From Pseudoalteromonas ulvae UL12 (GTDB taxonomy: Bacteria; Pseudomonadota; Gammaproteobacteria; Enterobacterales; Alteromonadaceae), in contig NZ_AQHJ01000023.1 of assembly GCF_014925405.1 (NCBI RefSeq), forward strand, positions 124,001 through 188,000: a stretch of DNA of 64,000 bases, given 5' to 3'. Positions 17,770 to 27,566 of the stretch are shown here, piece by piece. Positions within the stretch are counted from its first letter, which is position 1; each line of letters starts with the position of its first letter. The notes beneath the pieces were generated by a model. It was not told the DNA's origin. It worked only from the letters and a program-made list of their open reading frames with translations, and did not search any database. The position numbers and the translations under genes are program-made.

Positions 17770-18736
17770 CGCTACCATGTAGTTGTGTGTCTTCGCGTAG
17801 CACCTCGGTTAAGTATTGCATATCTGCAGGTATCGGTGCATGCCATGTCATCACCTCTCCAGTAATCGGATGCTCAATGGTCAACATCACAGCATGGAGC
17901 GCTTGACGGCGAAATTTTTGCAAACAATCAAACAGCTCTGGTGTCGCCTTTTTAGGTGGGCGAGGACGGCCATTATAAGACTGATCACCGACTAACGGGT
18001 GAGTCAAATATGACATATGAACACGAATTTGGTGAGTACGGCCAGTTTCTAACCGTAAACGCAAGCGAGTATGGGCGCGAAATTTTTCAGCAACTCGAAA
18101 GTGCGTCACGGCTGGTTTGCCCGTTGGGATCACATCCATATGAGTACGCTTTGTGGCGTGGCGACCAATAGGTTTATCGATCATGCCACCGGCTGTCATT
18201 GTTCCTGTGCAAATTGCTTCGTATTCACGGGTAAAATTACGGCGCGCTTGTAAATTAGCAACCAATTTGGTTTGTGCTGGAATCGTTTTAGCAACCACCA
18301 TCAGTCCGGTGGTGTCTTTATCAAGACGATGGACGATGCCCGCTCTTGGCACATTGGCTATCTCAGGGAAATGATGTAACAGTGCATTTAACACAGTCCC
18401 ATCTGGATTACCTGCACCTGGGTGCACAACAAGGCCTTCAGGTTTGTTAATCACTAGAATATCATCATCTTCATAAACAATATCAAGTTCAATATTCTGT
18501 GCTTCGTATTCTCTTTGCACTTCAATAGTGGCACTGATCACCACTTGCTCTTCACCAAACAATTTCTCTTTGGGGATATTTTTAATTTCGCCGTTAATTT
18601 GTACCATATCATCTAAAATCCACGTTTTTATACGTGAACGAGAATATTCAGGGAACAATTCGGCCAGAATTTGGTCTAGACGTTTGCCACCAAGTTCTAG
18701 TGGAACTTCGGCAGATAAAGAAATTTGCTCAGACAT
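17759..18736 (-). CDS. rluD: 23S rRNA pseudouridine synthase RluD
   Basis: RluD makes pseudouridines 1911, 1915 and 1917 in helix 69 of 23S rRNA. The 325 residues show an N-terminal S4 RNA-binding domain (about 15-80, RLDQILAELFPEYSRSRIKTW) and the RluA-type catalytic domain with the HRLDKDTTGLMVVAK motif, whose aspartate is the catalytic residue. The later GRTHQIRVHM motif is also present. It is first in rluD-pgeF-clpB and divergent from bamD, an arrangement also seen in E. coli. Confidence 0.96.
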   Translation of the reverse strand: MSEQISLSAEVPLELGGKRLDQILAELFPEYSRSRIKTWILDDMVQINGEIKNIPKEKLFGEEQVVISATIEVQREYEAQNIELDIVYEDDDILVINKPEGLVVHPGAGNPDGTVLNALLHHFPEIANVPRAGIVHRLDKDTTGLMVVAKTIPAQTKLVANLQARRNFTREYEAICTGTMTAGGMIDKPIGRHATKRTHMDVIPTGKPAVTHFRVAEKFRAHTRLRLRLETGRTHQIRVHMSYLTHPLVGDQSYNGRPRPPKKATPELFDCLQKFRRQALHAVMLTIEHPITGEVMTWHAPIPADMQYLTEVLREDTQLHGSDEF

Positions 18737-18860
18737 TTAACATGTTTACCTAATTTACCAGTGCAAGCTAATGCTGACTGGGGTAGAATCGCTTAATTAG
18801 GTATAGTTTACTCGGTTTTACCGACTTGGCCTAGCTCAAGACAACGAAGGTAGTTAATTA

Positions 18861-19613
18861 ATGATAAATATAAAAGGGAAACGTGTATTTGGCACCGCTT
18901 TAATCTTGCTAGTGCTCAGTGCATGTTCGTCAAAACCAGAACAAGAAGAAATTGAACGTATTCCTAATAAATCAGCACAAGCCTTATACGCTGATGCTAA
19001 ACAAACCCTCGATTCGGGCCTATACATCAGAGCCATTGAACTGCTCAGTGCTATCGATTCTCGTTATCCATTTGGGCCTATGTCTAAACAAGTGCAAATG
19101 GATTTGGTGTATGCTAATTACCAATCTAATAACACTGATAACGCATTGGCTACAATCGACCGTTTTATTCGTCTTAATCCTAATCATAAAGATCTTGATT
19201 ATATGTATTACATGCGTGGATTGACTAACATCAAAGCGGATGAAAACGCATTTCAAGAATATTTTGGTGTTGATAGAGCCGACCGCGATCCGATTAAAAC
19301 CCGTGAAGCGTTTAAAGATTTAAGTACGCTCGTTAAGCAATATCCAGCGAGCCCTTATGCCGAAGAAGGTAAAAAGCGCATCGTTTGGTTACTCAATAAA
19401 ATGGCCCGCTATGAAATCAAAGTAGCGACCTACTACTTCGAGCGTCAAGCCTATTTAGCGGCAGCCAATCGTGGTAAGTACGTAGTTGAAAACTACTCGC
19501 AAAGTAGCTATGTCAAAGAAGCGCTAGAAATCATGATTAAAAGTTATGACAAGCTAGGCTTAACAGATTTGAGTAGCCATTCAAAACAAATATTGCAGAC
19601 TAATGCACAATAA
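18861..19613 (+). CDS. bamD: Outer membrane protein assembly factor BamD
   Basis: BamD is the essential lipoprotein of the BAM complex, which inserts beta-barrel proteins into the outer membrane. The 250 residues begin with a lipoprotein signal ending at LSAC (Cys22). TPR repeats follow; ALYADAKQTLDSGLYIRAI and the later EEGKKRIVWLLNKMARYEI are typical. It is close to E. coli BamD in length (245). The ribosome site GAAGG is upstream of ATG 18861. It is divergent from rluD and ends at a GAAA-loop terminator. Confidence 0.95.
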   Translation: MINIKGKRVFGTALILLVLSACSSKPEQEEIERIPNKSAQALYADAKQTLDSGLYIRAIELLSAIDSRYPFGPMSKQVQMDLVYANYQSNNTDNALATIDRFIRLNPNHKDLDYMYYMRGLTNIKADENAFQEYFGVDRADRDPIKTREAFKDLSTLVKQYPASPYAEEGKKRIVWLLNKMARYEIKVATYYFERQAYLAAANRGKYVVENYSQSSYVKEALEIMIKSYDKLGLTDLSSHSKQILQTNAQ

Positions 19614-19637
19614 AAAAGGCGCGAAAGCGCCTTTTTT
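19612..19637 (+). terminator. Terminator after bamD
   Basis: AAAAAAGGCGC-GAAA-GCGCCTTTTTT is a perfect stem with a GNRA tetraloop that starts within the bamD stop codon. It is symmetrical and can also serve glnB, whose stop is 15 bases away on the other strand. Confidence 0.92.
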
Positions 19638-19651
19638 ATTTCAATAAAGTG

Positions 19652-19993
<342 letters not shown>

Positions 19994-20117
19994 TTATGCC
20001 TGTTAAATAGCAAAAGTGAGTTGATTTTAGACAATCGCGTCCGCTGTCGCAAACACTGATTCATTAACATCATCAATTAAAAGTAAAAAATCAGTAAAAA
20101 GGCCGATAAAATAAGGC

Positions 20118-20146
20118 TTAGCAGCACGAAAAATAAGCGTTATACT
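20118..20146 (+). promoter_or_regulatory. Promoter before the first FimT-like gene
   Basis: TTAGCA (20118-20123), a 17-base spacer and TATACT (20141-20146), followed by AAGGAG before ATG 20168. Confidence 0.55.
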
Positions 20147-20167
20147 AAGATAAAAAGGAGACTCATT

Positions 20168-20689
20168 ATGCAGTTAAAAAATAGAGGTTTTACTCTTTTA
20201 GAGCTTATGGTCGGGATTGCGATCATGGGTATAATTGGTAGCATTGCAATGATGAATTTCGGCACAATGCTAGAAGGTGATCGCGCGCAAAACTTCGTCA
20301 CAGAGTTTACTAAAAACCTGAAGTTTGCCCGAGCCAAAGCGTCATCTGTTGACGAAATCGTTATTGTCTGCCCGCTTAATAGCAGTAATACTTGTGATAC
20401 TGACTGGATAAGCAATCAAGTTGTAGTGTTTGTCGACAATAATAATGATGGGAAAAGAGATGCATCAGAACAAATCCTCCGTACCATGGATAAATTACAC
20501 AGTACTGATAAGTTTCTGCATACATCGGGATCCGGTGCAATTAGTTATAACGGACAAGGGCGTATAGCCGGCGCGCATACATTTGTGTACTGCCCCAATG
20601 GAAAAGCCGATAATAACGCAGTGTTCGAAATAACCGCATCAGGAAAAACTTGGAATGCGGGTCGTAGCTCAGCCGCTTGCACATCCTAA
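20168..20689 (+). CDS. FimT/FimU-family type IV pilus minor pilin (GspH-like)
   Basis: The 173-residue protein has a type III (prepilin) signal: a short basic leader ending in G, then FTLLELMVGIAIMGIIG with Glu5 of the mature protein. PilD cleavage is expected between Gly and Phe. The GspH/FimT globular region follows, with the pair of cysteines seen in this family (VCPLNSSNTC). Such minor pilins form the pilus-initiating tip complex with PilV, PilW, PilX and PilY1. AAGGAG lies before the ATG. It is on the opposite strand from the pilVWXY1E operon. Confidence 0.88.
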   Translation: MQLKNRGFTLLELMVGIAIMGIIGSIAMMNFGTMLEGDRAQNFVTEFTKNLKFARAKASSVDEIVIVCPLNSSNTCDTDWISNQVVVFVDNNNDGKRDASEQILRTMDKLHSTDKFLHTSGSGAISYNGQGRIAGAHTFVYCPNGKADNNAVFEITASGKTWNAGRSSAACTS

Positions 20690-20736
20690 AAAATGAACTA
20701 AATTGAAATAATAAGGAACTTTACGAGACTTCAAGG

Positions 20737-21249
20737 ATGAAGAGTACTCAAGCAGCATTTACCTTAATAGAATTAATGGTATCAATGCTTATTTTATCAA
20801 TTTTACTAATGATAACCACCCCCTCATTCGGTAACTTGCTAGCGCAAAATCGCCAATCGAATCATATCAGTTTAATCAAAACGACATTAGCTACCGCACG
20901 TGGCACAGCAATCAGTCATGATACATCGGTGACCATTTGCCCTTTAGATGGGCCTCAATGCACAAACAATTGGCACGAGGAAATCTATGTCTTCATAGAT
21001 GCTAATCACAATAAGTTTTTTGATAGTGATGATTTTATAATCGGCATGATTGAATCCATACCTAAGAGTGACTCTCTCACTTATCCAAGAAATGCCATTA
21101 CATATCGAGCCGATGCAAGTATTGCAGGATTCCAATCAGGCAGTTTTGTTTATTGTATTAAGGATAAACCAGAGATATTAGGTAAGCGAATAACGGTTAG
21201 CCAAGCAGGCCGATATCGTACTCGTGATACAGATTGTCAGGGTAAATAA
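20737..21249 (+). CDS. Second FimT/FimU-family minor pilin (GspH-like)
   Basis: The 170 residues begin with a prepilin signal cut before FTLIELMVSMLILSILL. The fold pattern is the same as in the gene upstream (47-base gap), including VTICPLDGPQC, where VIVCPLNSSNTC stands in the paralogue. The two are diverged duplicates. In P. aeruginosa fimT and fimU are also paired near pilVWXY1Y2E. It is convergent with pilE, 35 bases apart, and no intrinsic terminator is obvious between them. Confidence 0.87.
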   Translation: MKSTQAAFTLIELMVSMLILSILLMITTPSFGNLLAQNRQSNHISLIKTTLATARGTAISHDTSVTICPLDGPQCTNNWHEEIYVFIDANHNKFFDSDDFIIGMIESIPKSDSLTYPRNAITYRADASIAGFQSGSFVYCIKDKPEILGKRITVSQAGRYRTRDTDCQGK

Positions 21250-21284
21250 CCAAATTACATTGGAATCTACCCTGACAGTTTAAG

Positions 21285-21677
21285 CTACCAGCAAGGGCCT
21301 GAACCAGTGTAACCTTTTGCCCCAGTTTGAGTAATAGTAAACGTTTTGCATTCGTCATCTTTTAATGCAATACCACTGGCTGCTGTAGCCGTTACTGTAA
21401 ACTCTGTATCACTTGATGCTGTTGCAACTGAAATTGTATATAAACCCGTTTCAGATGTTGATGCGACACCCAAATTACTTAATGTTGCTGTATATTGATG
21501 ATTATCGACATAAAATTGCTCTTGCTTATTAGCAATATCTAATAAGGCTGTTTTAGCCTCAGTTCGCGCCCCTCTTTTGACATAATCACTGTAATTAGGG
21601 ATCGCAATTGCGAGTAAAATCCCCACAATAACAACCGAAATCATGACTTCTATCAGGGTAAAACCACGTTGTTTCAT
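21285..21677 (-). CDS. pilE: Type IV pilin PilE (minor pilin)
   Basis: The 130 residues start MKQRGFTLIEVMISVVIVGI, a class IVa prepilin leader with Glu5. A short globular domain follows, ending with a disulfide-like C-terminus (DDECKTF ... GSGPCW). Within the operon pilV-pilW-pilX-pilY1-pilE it takes the last place, as PilE does in Pseudomonas. It is nine bases after pilY1. Its size and position indicate a minor pilin rather than the major subunit PilA. Confidence 0.9.
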   Translation of the reverse strand: MKQRGFTLIEVMISVVIVGILLAIAIPNYSDYVKRGARTEAKTALLDIANKQEQFYVDNHQYTATLSNLGVASTSETGLYTISVATASSDTEFTVTATAASGIALKDDECKTFTITQTGAKGYTGSGPCW

Positions 21678-21686
21678 ACATCCACC

Positions 21687-24600
21687 TTAAAAATTAGATT
21701 CACGATATTGATAGTTTCTGTGAGTTTTAAATCCAGCAAACTCTCCAACCAAATTAGGCACACACCCTTCACCATCACAGTCAGGCACTAAGTTTGAGGC
21801 AATTGACTTTGCCTTAATGACCCCAGAACCATCTTCACCACTGCCTACTCCAATTAATAAAAACTCACTGTTTTGATGGGTATCTTTATCAAAGATTAAT
21901 TGTGGTGCAGCTGGCACACGGTTACCCACATCAAATTTTAAGTTATTATAAATTTTTGCCCCATAATGAAGGTGAAATGCATACAAGGAACCATCACCAG
22001 TATTAATACTACATTGATTTACAATCGGGTCGCTGCTTTGAGTAAACTTATAAGAAGTAAAATAAGCCACGCCACCAATTACTTTGGGTTCAGATAACGA
22101 CTTCTCCCCTGCAAGCATCGGATAACGCCAACCAACAAAACTTTGCGCATATTTAGTCTCTAAGGCTCTAAAGTCATCAAGTTGTTTGTTATCAAACGAG
22201 TCCGTTTTTATGTCCATCAATTGATCAACGGTGATCAAAGGCACAGACTTGCTCGCAAGATTTTCAGTGAGCACATTTTCATCACGGATCATGAAAAGTT
22301 GATCGTTGATAGTGGAATCTTTAGGCGATGTACGGTTGCCACTTCCCAACAAAATTGCTTCGTATGGCGTTTGTTTCCTTGAATATTGTACAGATATATC
22401 TCCGTTATTGTTCGTTTCTGTTTTTGTTAGTTCACTAAAAAAAGTACGAGCTACTTCAGGTTGGTAAAAAAACATACGATTATTAGCGCCTGACCCACCT
22501 AGGCTTGCTAGTTTAACTGCACTCCAACTTTCGCTTTCGGGTAAGTCATAACGCCAGACAAAACCTCCTGTATCGCCTGCATAAAGGCGATCCGTATAAC
22601 CATCATAATCGGAATCTAATACTGCGATATTTGAAGGAATACTGTGATCACCAGAATCAAAATGATGTAAGTATTTACTTGTAAAGGCTTCGACAATATA
22701 TACACCTTTGCCTAAGTTATCACTTGCTGTTGGATTACTATCTTTATTAGGATCATAACCACCGCCCAAGATTAATACCGGAGTATCTTTACCGTATTTT
22801 TTGATAAACGTGACTTTAGGTTGGGACCAACTCTGCCCTAAATCTGCAAAATCACCTTCTCCACCTTTGATGGTCCATTTTAAAGACGGCGAACTAGGGT
22901 CTGTAATATCAAAGCCATAATAGTTTCGTCCGCCTCTGCGCATACCAAAGAATGCCCATGCTTTATCGCCTGCATCTGCTTCGACAATGCCATTATCATT
23001 CTTATCATCTATGTACACGGTTGGTGTTAAGTCCATGCCGTACACTTTGCCTTCTTTTAAATCTGCTGAAAACTGATTATTCCTAACCGCAGGTAAAATT
23101 GGGTATAAATCGCTGGGTATAAATGCCCACTCTTCTTTAATATCGTCTTGACCACCCAAGTCATTAAACATGTGGATAAAGCCTGCATTCGTACCAACAA
23201 GAATATGAATATCATTATTTTTACCATAGTTAATTGCAACAGGCTTTGAATGTAATGGATCGCCCATAATCGCAGGACGAAGATCGGTGGTACTATTATC
23301 ACCATCTTCATCATCGACATCCAAACCAGCACTCCAATCAATTAATTCTTTTAATGCTGAAGCGCTGTAACCATTCACTTTAATACTGGCATTACTCGAT
23401 GAAAATGTAGGCAGACTATATCCATTGGCATTTTCACCCACATCAGTAAACACATTACGAGAGGTCATGGCGCTTAACCTCGCAGATGCACCGCCTTGCC
23501 CAACTACATTACCGTCAGGAGATGAGTCCTTTAGCCAAAAAGTAGATGCACTCTTTTTAATATTGCCTTCATCATCAATCGCATTGACTCCGCTTTTATC
23601 AGTCAGTGAATTTCCTTGTATCTTTAGTTTTTTGAGATTTCCTTGCCATCTTGGTCCTAATTCAGGATAAAACATCGCAAAATAAACAGAATCTAACGTT
23701 TGGGTTCGATCACTTTGACTACTCGCAACTGATGGAGATGTAAATCCATCATTTACTTGCCTTATCTGTGAGATCGCACTATTTAATTGTTTGGTGAGTT
23801 CAGCTGCAGTATTAGCATGATAAGACTTTCCAGATCCTCCAGACTTAGCGGTCTCAGCCAGCAACTCTTTACCTGGTTCAGTCATGCCCGACCCAAACCC
23901 AATCGTAAACGTTCTAGCGATATCTTTTGCTGGCGTAGATGTATAAAGATCATCATTTACCATATATTCAGCCAATGCATGCAAATAACTAGATGACTCA
24001 GCTGTTGGGTTAAAACCAAATTTGTTTTTGTACAACCCCTTAATGGATCCATTTGAATCACTATCTTTCGTAGGGTCACCATCAGTCATAATAAGTAAGT
24101 TGACACTATTGTCACACCTTAAGATTTGTGAACCATCAGCATCGTACTTAACCTCAAAGGGCGATGAATAACTAGAGCCATCATCAATCGATTTATCTCG
24201 TCCATCGACTCCACTCGCCCATATCAAACTTTTGCCTGACAAATATCGATATGCTTCATAAGTGGTTTCAGACAAAGGTGTCCAGTCTGTCGCGGTTATT
24301 TGCCAAATTTTACTTTTCACGACCGAATGTTCAGTACCAACACCCGCAAGAATATGCCCACCTTGATTATTGTTAAAACGCATTAAACCAAACTCAACAT
24401 CAGGGTTTGTATCAATTAGGTCACTCATTGCTTTTTTTGCTACCACTAACCGAGTGCAGTCAACTTTAGACCACTGATACTTTCCTCTATATGAGTTCCA
24501 CACCCAGTCATAACAATCACTATCAGATGAGATTTTTGTCCCCATACTTCCTGATGAGTCAAACATAATTAAGACTCTGGCTTGCTCTGTCGTCTCGACA

Positions 24601-24704
24601 TTGTGGTTAACATACAGCTCAATATCTTCAGCCATTGAAGAGCCTGTAACCATTACCGCCAAAGCAATAGACATGCTTTGCCAATGAACTTTAAACTTAT
24701 TCAT
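21687..24704 (-). CDS. pilY1: Type IV pilus tip adhesin/assembly protein PilY1
   Basis: The 1005 residues begin with a signal peptide (cleavage after SMA, near 25). A von Willebrand factor A-like domain follows with an intact MIDAS motif, DSSGSMG at about 49-55. The C-terminal half is the PilY1 beta-propeller, with the calcium-binding loop DSDYDGYTDRLYAGD near residues 695-710. In P. aeruginosa this loop controls extension and retraction, and PilY1 acts as tip adhesin and surface sensor. The N-terminal part is shorter than in P. aeruginosa PilY1 (about 1160 residues). Confidence 0.93.
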   Translation of the reverse strand: MNKFKVHWQSMSIALAVMVTGSSMAEDIELYVNHNVETTEQARVLIMFDSSGSMGTKISSDSDCYDWVWNSYRGKYQWSKVDCTRLVVAKKAMSDLIDTNPDVEFGLMRFNNNQGGHILAGVGTEHSVVKSKIWQITATDWTPLSETTYEAYRYLSGKSLIWASGVDGRDKSIDDGSSYSSPFEVKYDADGSQILRCDNSVNLLIMTDGDPTKDSDSNGSIKGLYKNKFGFNPTAESSSYLHALAEYMVNDDLYTSTPAKDIARTFTIGFGSGMTEPGKELLAETAKSGGSGKSYHANTAAELTKQLNSAISQIRQVNDGFTSPSVASSQSDRTQTLDSVYFAMFYPELGPRWQGNLKKLKIQGNSLTDKSGVNAIDDEGNIKKSASTFWLKDSSPDGNVVGQGGASARLSAMTSRNVFTDVGENANGYSLPTFSSSNASIKVNGYSASALKELIDWSAGLDVDDEDGDNSTTDLRPAIMGDPLHSKPVAINYGKNNDIHILVGTNAGFIHMFNDLGGQDDIKEEWAFIPSDLYPILPAVRNNQFSADLKEGKVYGMDLTPTVYIDDKNDNGIVEADAGDKAWAFFGMRRGGRNYYGFDITDPSSPSLKWTIKGGEGDFADLGQSWSQPKVTFIKKYGKDTPVLILGGGYDPNKDSNPTASDNLGKGVYIVEAFTSKYLHHFDSGDHSIPSNIAVLDSDYDGYTDRLYAGDTGGFVWRYDLPESESWSAVKLASLGGSGANNRMFFYQPEVARTFFSELTKTETNNNGDISVQYSRKQTPYEAILLGSGNRTSPKDSTINDQLFMIRDENVLTENLASKSVPLITVDQLMDIKTDSFDNKQLDDFRALETKYAQSFVGWRYPMLAGEKSLSEPKVIGGVAYFTSYKFTQSSDPIVNQCSINTGDGSLYAFHLHYGAKIYNNLKFDVGNRVPAAPQLIFDKDTHQNSEFLLIGVGSGEDGSGVIKAKSIASNLVPDCDGEGCVPNLVGEFAGFKTHRNYQYRESNF

Positions 24705-24754
24705 TTCCCATTCCTTTACTTCTTAATCTATTTACACGCGCAATCGTTTTTTGG

Positions 24755-25228
24755 TTATTGGTTTGCACTGCCAATTTCTTGCAAAATACCAGACTGCACC
24801 ACAGCTTCATGTTTATCACCCACACCGTATTTGATGCTGGCGCGAATACGCAGCGGATTGCAGACAATACCGGGTGTTGGTGCGAAACGACGCGGACAAG
24901 GCGTTTCTTCTGGTCCAGTTTGCTCATTAAATAACGTGATGGTGGATTTTGGATCCGCATTTTGATGCTTAATACTCATCCCTGCGTCAGTGAATTGACC
25001 ATCGCCCTTAATTAAAGGGCTATTTGCCGCCAAATCCATCGCATTACGTAATGATAACTCTGCATCACCTTTAATGGTCATCTCTGCTGTTTCACTTTCT
25101 TGTGCGGCATTGACCATTTTCAAATCTAAGGTACTCGAACTCATCAAACTAACTGCAATCCCAGTCACTGCAATGATCATTACCAAAGCCGCAACGAGTA
25201 CAACTCCACTTTGCTTTGATTTATTCAT
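24755..25228 (-). CDS. pilX: Minor pilin PilX
   Basis: The 157 residues start MNKSKQSGVVLVAALVMIIAV. This is the PilX/GspK-type leader, with a small residue and valine instead of FTLIE, as is typical for this non-canonical pilin. The C-terminal half has two cysteines (TPCPRRF and GIVCNPL), consistent with a disulfide. I chose ATG 25228, which forms a TAATG overlap with the pilW stop; in-frame ATGs at 25240 and 25234 would sit inside pilW. Confidence 0.88.
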   Translation of the reverse strand: MNKSKQSGVVLVAALVMIIAVTGIAVSLMSSSTLDLKMVNAAQESETAEMTIKGDAELSLRNAMDLAANSPLIKGDGQFTDAGMSIKHQNADPKSTITLFNEQTGPEETPCPRRFAPTPGIVCNPLRIRASIKYGVGDKHEAVVQSGILQEIGSANQ

Positions 25229-26208
25229 TACCATTTCCATGAGTCTTCTCCCCCATTTTCTAAGCGGACAGTGGACACAAATAGCATCCGGCGATATTTA
25301 TCCGTAAATGTTAACTCTTTAGCTGACTCGCCTGAGCCACCTAAGGTGTAAGTTCGTGCTGTAGCTGATAAATCAAAATCTGTATCCATGGAGCGCACTA
25401 AAATAAACATTTGCACCGTCAAAATTTGCCCTGTTTGCTGCTCCCAATCAGTTTGCATCATTTGCCCAGCTGTTTTATATGTATCAACACGGCTATCACC
25501 GTCAAAATCCATTCCATAGATAAAACGCATATTCTCGACCCCTTCCATAATGGTCTCAGTAATGATGCCTGTTTTAGTCAAACGCTTTCGCTTGAGTGTC
25601 GGGACAGATAAACTTTTATTGTTAACGGTATAGGTATCTTGGCCAATGTAATAAACGTGGTGATTATAGGCCCACAAAGAGTTAGCGGGGTCGACAGGGA
25701 GCACGCCACCCGTTCCATCCAAAATTTTGGCAAAATCATAATTTGTTTCTAAATAATACTGATTAACTTGAGAGGAGTTCCCCGATATATCGTTGCCTGA
25801 CACACCTTTTAATTGAATCACATCGCTATTGGAAATACTGTCCTTGATACAATTTAAAACGACCGCACTATTTGTCTGTACGCCATAAATAAATTTAAAT
25901 TGGCTACCATCAGCAATAGGAAAACTACGGTTATTTGCTCCTTCAAAACAATCGTTACTCGGGTTTGCTTTAGCAAAGTTGACTTCATTTGGCATCCCAG
26001 AAAAGTTTCCCCAAAAACCAGCCAGCTCGATATCGCGGCGCAGTACATCCATAGCGATGCGACCAGATTCTTGCAAGTCACCTATTTCAAGGGTATCGCG
26101 GTTACTGGTTTTCATTGCCAAGTAAGTAAACATGACCCCGGCCAAAATAAACGCACCCACAAACAAAGAAATCATCAACTCAATAATGGTGAATCCGCGC
26201 TGTTTCAT
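25228..26208 (-). CDS. pilW: Minor pilin PilW
   Basis: The 326 residues begin MKQRGFTIIELMISLFVGAF, a prepilin leader, and match PilW in length. The central region contains cysteines (NDCFEG, VVLNCIKD), and the C-terminal region has DTDFDLSATARTYTL and the DKYRRMLFVSTVRLEN pattern common in PilW. Its start overlaps the pilV stop (ATGA), and its end overlaps pilX. PilW takes part in the minor-pilin priming complex. Confidence 0.9.
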   Translation of the reverse strand: MKQRGFTIIELMISLFVGAFILAGVMFTYLAMKTSNRDTLEIGDLQESGRIAMDVLRRDIELAGFWGNFSGMPNEVNFAKANPSNDCFEGANNRSFPIADGSQFKFIYGVQTNSAVVLNCIKDSISNSDVIQLKGVSGNDISGNSSQVNQYYLETNYDFAKILDGTGGVLPVDPANSLWAYNHHVYYIGQDTYTVNNKSLSVPTLKRKRLTKTGIITETIMEGVENMRFIYGMDFDGDSRVDTYKTAGQMMQTDWEQQTGQILTVQMFILVRSMDTDFDLSATARTYTLGGSGESAKELTFTDKYRRMLFVSTVRLENGGEDSWKW

Positions 26209-26762
26209 AACGTCCCATCCCTTAGGTTAATGTCAGTATTCATCACCACCATTCTACGGTTATCTCCTGTGCCACAAGTAATCGCTTTATTGGCCGATGA
26301 TTGACTTATTTTTTGCCGTCCCTGCCAAGAGACAATAATCTGTAAACTGACAGTGCCATCTGCATTATCGGTCGGATCGATACAAACAAATGCATCAGAG
26401 AGTGCGCCTGTGCGCTCTCGAGCTTGCGTAGCCTTAATCCATTCAGAGATATCAAATGCCGCCATTTGCGCGGCCGTACAACGAGCATTAAAACAAGACG
26501 CAGCCGTGCTTGTGCTGGTACTGCCAAAGTTCACATCATAATCTGTTGCGGCACTTGGACTATCATTTGTACGAACTCGCTGCACAATATCATTCGCCAA
26601 CGCTAAGGCAGCTGCGCGCTGAACAGAGTCATAACTCGCTTGTTTTGCTTTAGCTTGCAAAGCAACCGTCCCCAGTAAGCCAATTGTTAGCACAATGAAA
26701 GCAATGAGTACTTCGAGTAAGGTAAAACCACGTTGATGGGGGTGATTGTTCATCTTAACCAC
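26205..26762 (-). CDS. pilV: Minor pilin PilV
   Basis: The 185 residues start with a prepilin leader cut before FTLLEVLIAFIVLTIGLLG, and the PilV signature AKQASYDSVQRAAALALAND follows. It is first in pilV-pilW-pilX-pilY1-pilE. The 96 bases upstream hold a possible AlgR-type binding sequence (26826-26834) and separate it from the regulator gene, so the operon probably has its own promoter there. Confidence 0.92.
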   Translation of the reverse strand: MVKMNNHPHQRGFTLLEVLIAFIVLTIGLLGTVALQAKAKQASYDSVQRAAALALANDIVQRVRTNDSPSAATDYDVNFGSTSTSTAASCFNARCTAAQMAAFDISEWIKATQARERTGALSDAFVCIDPTDNADGTVSLQIIVSWQGRQKISQSSANKAITCGTGDNRRMVVMNTDINLRDGTL

Positions 26763-26825
26763 TCTATAAAAAATTAATCTATTTTACAGAGTAACGATTC
26801 GTTTCTGGATCACAATCAAATAAGG

Positions 26826-26834
26826 AACAAACGG
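26826..26834 (-). promoter_or_regulatory. Candidate AlgR-type binding site upstream of pilV
   Basis: On the minus strand CCGTTTGTT is preceded by GA. The AlgR consensus in Pseudomonas is about CCGTTCGTC, so it matches 7 of 9. It lies 64-72 bases before the pilV ATG, downstream of an AlgR-like regulator gene. Confidence 0.35.
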
Positions 26835-26858
26835 TCGGAATTTACAGATGAATGGTTA

Positions 26859-27566
26859 TTAAGAGAGATTTAATAATTCGCGGACTTTTTTACTTTCTCG
26901 ACGGCTGACTTCTAAGTGCTGCTCGACGCTACTCAGAGCTACGCTGTATGTATTGTCGGAGCAAAAAAACGCCTCTAGCTTATTAGGGTTAATAAGATAC
27001 TTACGGTGGATTTTAACTAAATGATGCGGATATTTTAACGCGAGTTGTTTCAAACTTGTTTCTAATAACGCTTCACCTCCAGCATAATGTGCCACAACAT
27101 ATTTATCTTGAGCTTCGACATACAATACATCGTCGAGCTTTAATTTTCTGGTGATACCCGCTACCTGATAACTAAGCGCAGCTTCTTTATTCGCTTCAAG
27201 TTGAGCACGATTAAGCTTACCCAGTTGACTGATGACACCAGCAAAAGATTGTGCATCAACCGGTTTTAATAAATAGCCAACAGCGGCACATTGAATCGCG
27301 TCTAATGCATGTTGTGGATAAGCGGTAACAAATATAACCGCAGGCGCAATTGCAAAGCACTTTAATTGCGCAGCAACATCGAGGCCATTACAATTGGGCA
27401 TTTCAATATCCAGAAAAACCACCTCAGGCTGATACTTTTTCGCCAACTCCACAGCACTTTCGCCATCTTCAGCCTCTGCAATCACAGTAAAGGTCGGATG
27501 TTCTAACAATAAACGCTTTAACCGAGCGCGCGCCAGTGGCTCATCATCAACAATTAATACTCTCAT
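26859..27566 (-). CDS. LytTR-family response regulator (AlgR-like)
   Basis: The 235 residues carry a receiver domain with phospho-acceptor Asp53 (VVFLDIEMP), acidic pair DDE at 7-9 and lysine in LLKPVDAQ. A LytTR DNA-binding domain (about 130-232, with LYVEAQDKYVVAHY and LVKIHRKYLINP) follows. In P. aeruginosa AlgR activates fimU-pilVWXY1Y2E. Here the regulator is 96 bases upstream of pilV on the same strand, which strongly suggests the same target. Its start overlaps the kinase stop by four bases. Confidence 0.9.
   Translation of the reverse strand: MRVLIVDDEPLARARLKRLLLEHPTFTVIAEAEDGESAVELAKKYQPEVVFLDIEMPNCNGLDVAAQLKCFAIAPAVIFVTAYPQHALDAIQCAAVGYLLKPVDAQSFAGVISQLGKLNRAQLEANKEAALSYQVAGITRKLKLDDVLYVEAQDKYVVAHYAGGEALLETSLKQLALKYPHHLVKIHRKYLINPNKLEAFFCSDNTYSVALSSVEQHLEVSRRESKKVRELLNLS

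Noticed and set aside
24697..24960. 87-codon minus-strand frame overlapping the 3' end of pilX.
   Set aside because: The pilX frame has the conserved cysteines and the correct operon overlap; this alternative has none.
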